Positions 32,817 through 32,847 of a DNA stretch of 32,847 nucleotides are shown one piece after another. Each line of letters opens with the position of its first letter. Positions within the stretch are counted from its first letter, which is position 1. The position numbers and the translations under genes are program-made. Origin of the DNA: Nostoc sp. JL34 (GTDB lineage: Bacteria > Cyanobacteriota > Cyanobacteriia > Cyanobacteriales > Nostocaceae); contig NZ_JABXKQ010000092.1 of the NCBI RefSeq assembly GCF_017114945.1, positions 1-32,847 on the forward strand, given 5' to 3'. Under the pieces are notes generated by a model, which saw only the letters and a list, made by a program, of their open reading frames with translations, was not told the origin of the DNA and did not search any database.

Positions 32817-32847
32817 GAAAGAAGAAGTTTAAGGTATTGCGTTCGGA

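Overview
The window looks like a chromosome or plasmid segment of a filamentous, Nostoc-like cyanobacterium. The palindrome GCGATCGC and its core CGATCG recur along both strands (for example near 42, 173 and 1801), G-rich intergenic tandem repeats are present, and many insertion sequences and their debris lie between intact genes. Much of the sequence is accessory and in decay.

Layout. 1-200: the tail of a [2Fe-2S] ferredoxin-like gene. 368-3104: an IS4-family element whose transposase is split by a complete IS630-family element (1465-2593). 3565-5874: katG. 6119-10716: a stress-type regulon with two VOC-fold and two YCII/DGPF genes on the minus strand, a divergent ECF42-type sigma factor gene, and a further VOC gene killed by a stop codon. 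Two near-identical TGTCGA-N17-CGAC promoters sit in tandem before the first DGPF gene. 10725-12060: an IsrB-type element (RuvC-only relative of IscB) with a candidate omega RNA, broken by one frameshift in the RuvC-I motif. 12081-12895: remnants of a VOC gene, an unknown gene and an IS5-family transposase.

13028-19198: a LysR regulator that originally faced a 3-hydroxyisobutyrate-dehydrogenase-like gene, followed by an O-methyltransferase and a glutathione transferase. The shared regulator-dehydrogenase intergenic region is now present twice (13885-14027 and 16155-16297). Between the copies lie a MITE-like element, a monooxygenase-domain pseudogene, an RTX calcium-binding gene, a scrap of the methyltransferase gene and an IS630 remnant. 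This is best read as an old tandem duplication that has since decayed.

26618-19263, minus strand: a run of eight genes. It holds a two-subunit molybdenum hydroxylase ([2Fe-2S] subunit plus Tat-exported molybdopterin subunit), a zinc alcohol dehydrogenase, a DMT/YdcZ membrane protein, an SRPBCC protein, a LigW-like decarboxylase with a Tat-like leader, an XdhC gene that has lost its middle, and a MocA-like cytidylyltransferase. Together with the methyltransferase and glutathione transferase this suggests conversion of an aromatic or aldehyde compound, partly in the periplasm. The substrate cannot be read from the sequence.

31514-26846, minus strand: a second RTX gene, a 530-residue kinase/phosphotransferase-fold protein, and a 487-residue all-helical protein I do not recognise. 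The last two overlap by 77 bp and are the best candidates for an undescribed system. The right edge holds fragments of the same IS5 and IS4 elements seen further left; the two IS4 copies are inverted with respect to each other and bracket about 29 kb.
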